Notes under the pieces: model-generated
The model's database searches: none
Told to the model about the DNA's origin: nothing
Seen by the model: the letters and a program-made list of their open reading frames with translations, nothing else
Position numbers and translations under genes: made by a program
Origin: a virus
Strand: one strand, 5' to 3'
DNA: 21,384 nucleotides
IMG/VR virus record: IMGVR_UViG_3300010883_000601
Span: 1-21,384 of that record
In this document: positions 19,388 to 21,384 of the stretch, one piece after another
How the letters are laid out: each line of letters opens with the position of its first letter
Numbering within the stretch: the stretch's first letter is position 1

Positions 19388-21384
19388 ATGGCAGAAAAAG
19401 TCGTATCCCCAGGAGTATTTACGAATGAAGTTGACGCGTCGTTTCTACCTGCAGCTATAGCTGAAATAGGAGCCGCATTTGTGGGTCCTACTGTAAAAGG
19501 ACCAGCATTAGTTCCAACGGTAGTAACTTCATACGCAGAGTTTACTGAAAAATTCGGAGATTCATTCCTGAGTGGGTCAAATTATTATCAATTTTTAACA
19601 TCACATGCAGTTGAAGGGTATTTAGCACACGCCGGAACTGCAACAATAGTAAGAGTATTAGATGGTACCTATTCACAAGCTAGTGCTAGTGTAGGTTCAA
19701 GTATAACAATAGGTGCAACAGCAGCATCGTCATCTATTGTAGTAGCTGCAATAGCTTCTTCATCATTCTTAGACCACGAATTAACAGTTAATGATATTTC
19801 ATTTAAACCAGTTATTTCTGCATCATCATATACTGATAGTGCAACTGAAGTTTATTTTGACTATGTAACTGATGGTGACTATGCAAATGATGCCAAAGCA
19901 ACAGATATTTTTGGTTTAAGTTTATCAACTAAAATTGGTGCAATTACTGCAGCAAATGTATCTTCATCTTATGACCCTGCTACAAATAAATTATTACTAA
20001 AAGGTGGATTAGATGGCCTTTTAACAGGAATAGCAGCTAATGTAACTATAACTACAGGTTCATATGGTTCTACTGTTCTGTTCTCAACAGGTTCAGTTGG
20101 ATTTGCAGCTCCATTGACTTCAGATTTTGGATATAGTCTAGTAGGTGGTACTGATTCACTAAGTTCAACTGATTCATTTGTATTAAAAACACATTCAGAT
20201 GGTGAGATTATGAATAGTGTTGGAACTGTAGGTACGAATAATATTTCTACTTCAGGTTCAAAACACAATATAAGATGGGAAGTTTCAACACGAAATGTAA
20301 CTAAAGGAACATTTACTCTTTTAATTAGAAAAGGTGATGATTCTCATAAAAGAAAACAAATAGTTGAAACTTGGAACAATGTTTCATTAGACCCTAATTC
20401 ACAGAACTATATAAGTAAAAGAATAGGTGATTCAGTAACTACATTAGCAGGTACTGAAAGTGACCCATTCTTACAACCTTCAGGTTCTTATCCAAATAAA
20501 TCTAAATATGTATATGTTACAAGTGTATCAGATACAGTAGATTATTTAGATGAAAATGGTGGACTAAGATTAAATTCATTATCAGCATCAATACCTTCAG
20601 TAGGTAGTGGTTCAGCTAAAAATGGTGGATTTGAAGGAGGTGCTAATGGATACTTTGGTACAACAACTGCTCCAGGAGGAGTAGCTGGTGATAACACAGT
20701 AGCAAGTATGTATGAATCAATCGAAGAAACTAATTCACAAGGTCTTAAACCTGCAACAGCTGACCAAGGTAAAACAGGATATATGAAAGCACTTAACTTG
20801 TTATCAAATCAAGATGAGTACGATATAAACGCAATGTATTTACCAGGTTTAGTACAAGCAGGACATAATGCAGTAATAGATAAAGCTATTGATGTATGTG
20901 AGACTCGTGGTGATTGTTTTGTTGTAGCTGACCCTGTACCACATGGTTCAGGAATAACAGATGCTACAGGTGAAGCAGCTGATTACGATTCAAACTATGC
21001 AGCAATGTATTGGCCTTGGATTCAGATACCAGATAATCAAACAGGTAAAAACAGATGGGTACCAGCTTCAGTTGGAATAGCAGGTGTTTATGCGTTCAAC
21101 GATAAAGTAGCTCATCCATGGTTTGCTCCTGCAGGATTAAATAGGGGTGGTATTGATATGGCTATTCAAGCTGAAAGAAAACTAACTCACGGAAATAGAG
21201 ATACTTTGTATGATTCTAATGTTAATCCTATAGCAACTTTCCCAGGTGAAGGTATATGTGTATGGGGACAGAAGTCTCTACAAAAGAAATCTTCAGCACT
21301 TGATAGAGTAAATGTAAGAAGATTGATGTTTAAAGTTAAAAAGTTTATTTCTTCAACATCAAGATTCTTAGTGTTTGAACAAAA
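19388..21384 (+). CDS. 18: Tail sheath protein, T4 gp18-like (3' partial)
   Basis: The frame stays open from the ATG at 19388 to the window edge (665 codons; T4 gp18 has 659). The N-terminus AEKVVSPGVFTNEVDASFLP followed by AAFVGPTVKGPALVP and a F-x-x-x-F-G segment is the sheath signature. The C-terminal part has DVCETRGDCFVVADP, WPWIQIPD, WVPASVGIAGVYAFND, WFAPAGLNRGGI, NPIATFPGEGICVWGQKSL and RRLMFKVKKFISSTSRF, the conserved sheath-assembly region. The sheath polymerises round the tube and contracts at infection. AGGAG precedes the ATG. The C-terminus lies outside the window; the protein is probably a little longer than T4's. Confidence 0.93.
   Translation, partial: MAEKVVSPGVFTNEVDASFLPAAIAEIGAAFVGPTVKGPALVPTVVTSYAEFTEKFGDSFLSGSNYYQFLTSHAVEGYLAHAGTATIVRVLDGTYSQASASVGSSITIGATAASSSIVVAAIASSSFLDHELTVNDISFKPVISASSYTDSATEVYFDYVTDGDYANDAKATDIFGLSLSTKIGAITAANVSSSYDPATNKLLLKGGLDGLLTGIAANVTITTGSYGSTVLFSTGSVGFAAPLTSDFGYSLVGGTDSLSSTDSFVLKTHSDGEIMNSVGTVGTNNISTSGSKHNIRWEVSTRNVTKGTFTLLIRKGDDSHKRKQIVETWNNVSLDPNSQNYISKRIGDSVTTLAGTESDPFLQPSGSYPNKSKYVYVTSVSDTVDYLDENGGLRLNSLSASIPSVGSGSAKNGGFEGGANGYFGTTTAPGGVAGDNTVASMYESIEETNSQGLKPATADQGKTGYMKALNLLSNQDEYDINAMYLPGLVQAGHNAVIDKAIDVCETRGDCFVVADPVPHGSGITDATGEAADYDSNYAAMYWPWIQIPDNQTGKNRWVPASVGIAGVYAFNDKVAHPWFAPAGLNRGGIDMAIQAERKLTHGNRDTLYDSNVNPIATFPGEGICVWGQKSLQKKSSALDRVNVRRLMFKVKKFISSTSRFLVFEQ

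Noticed and set aside
19969-20268. 99-residue - strand frame inside the sheath gene
   Set aside because: The + strand sheath frame is open and clearly homologous throughout; no independent support for the reverse frame.

Overview
The window is a late structural region of a tailed phage with a contractile tail, distantly related to T4. The DNA is AT-rich and uses the standard bacterial code. Every gene I accept is on the + strand, and the genes are packed tightly, with many 1-4 bp overlaps. T4-type landmarks recognised from protein motifs are the prohead protease (gp21), scaffold (gp22), major capsid protein (gp23), probable neck proteins (gp13-like and gp14-like), tail completion protein (gp15-like) and the first 665 codons of the tail sheath (gp18), which runs off the right edge. 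A ribosomal protein bS21 homologue points to a bacterial host. The marine T4-like flavour is an inference from remembered sequence motifs, not from a search.

Layout: (1) 12-2111 holds four genes ahead of the protease, in the place where T4 has the small prohead-core genes 67/68. (2) 2126-2755 is the protease gp21. (3) 2757-10083 is an island of about 17 genes between the protease and the scaffold, which are neighbours in T4. Most of these genes start with a short Lys/Leu-rich amphipathic leader ending in [I/L]-x-E, followed by Gly/Ala/Thr/Lys. That is the T4 gp21 cleavage signature and resembles the capsid-targeting sequence of T4 internal proteins. One of them (3452-4516) repeats the cleavage site about every 70 residues and looks like a polyprotein. 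The island also holds an actin/MreB-fold ATPase and bS21. (4) 10235-13681 holds the scaffold, capsid protein and a possible accessory head protein, closed by a strong intrinsic terminator. (5) 13812-16650 holds neck genes flanking a protein with a hedgehog-type Hint self-processing domain. (6) 16650-18006 is a run of small basic proteins, several Cys-rich, that share an N-terminal Lys-Glu-Asn-Phe leader. (7) 18007-21384 holds the gp15-like protein, a coiled-coil protein and the tail sheath.

Working model: gp21 matures the head and also trims a battery of packaged internal proteins whose genes sit beside it. The actin-like protein, bS21 and the packaged proteins would act on the host cell, while the downstream half builds the neck and tail. 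Four A+T boxes with TATTTATA lie upstream of gp22, the gp13-like gene, the coiled-coil gene and gp18, and are the likely late promoters.
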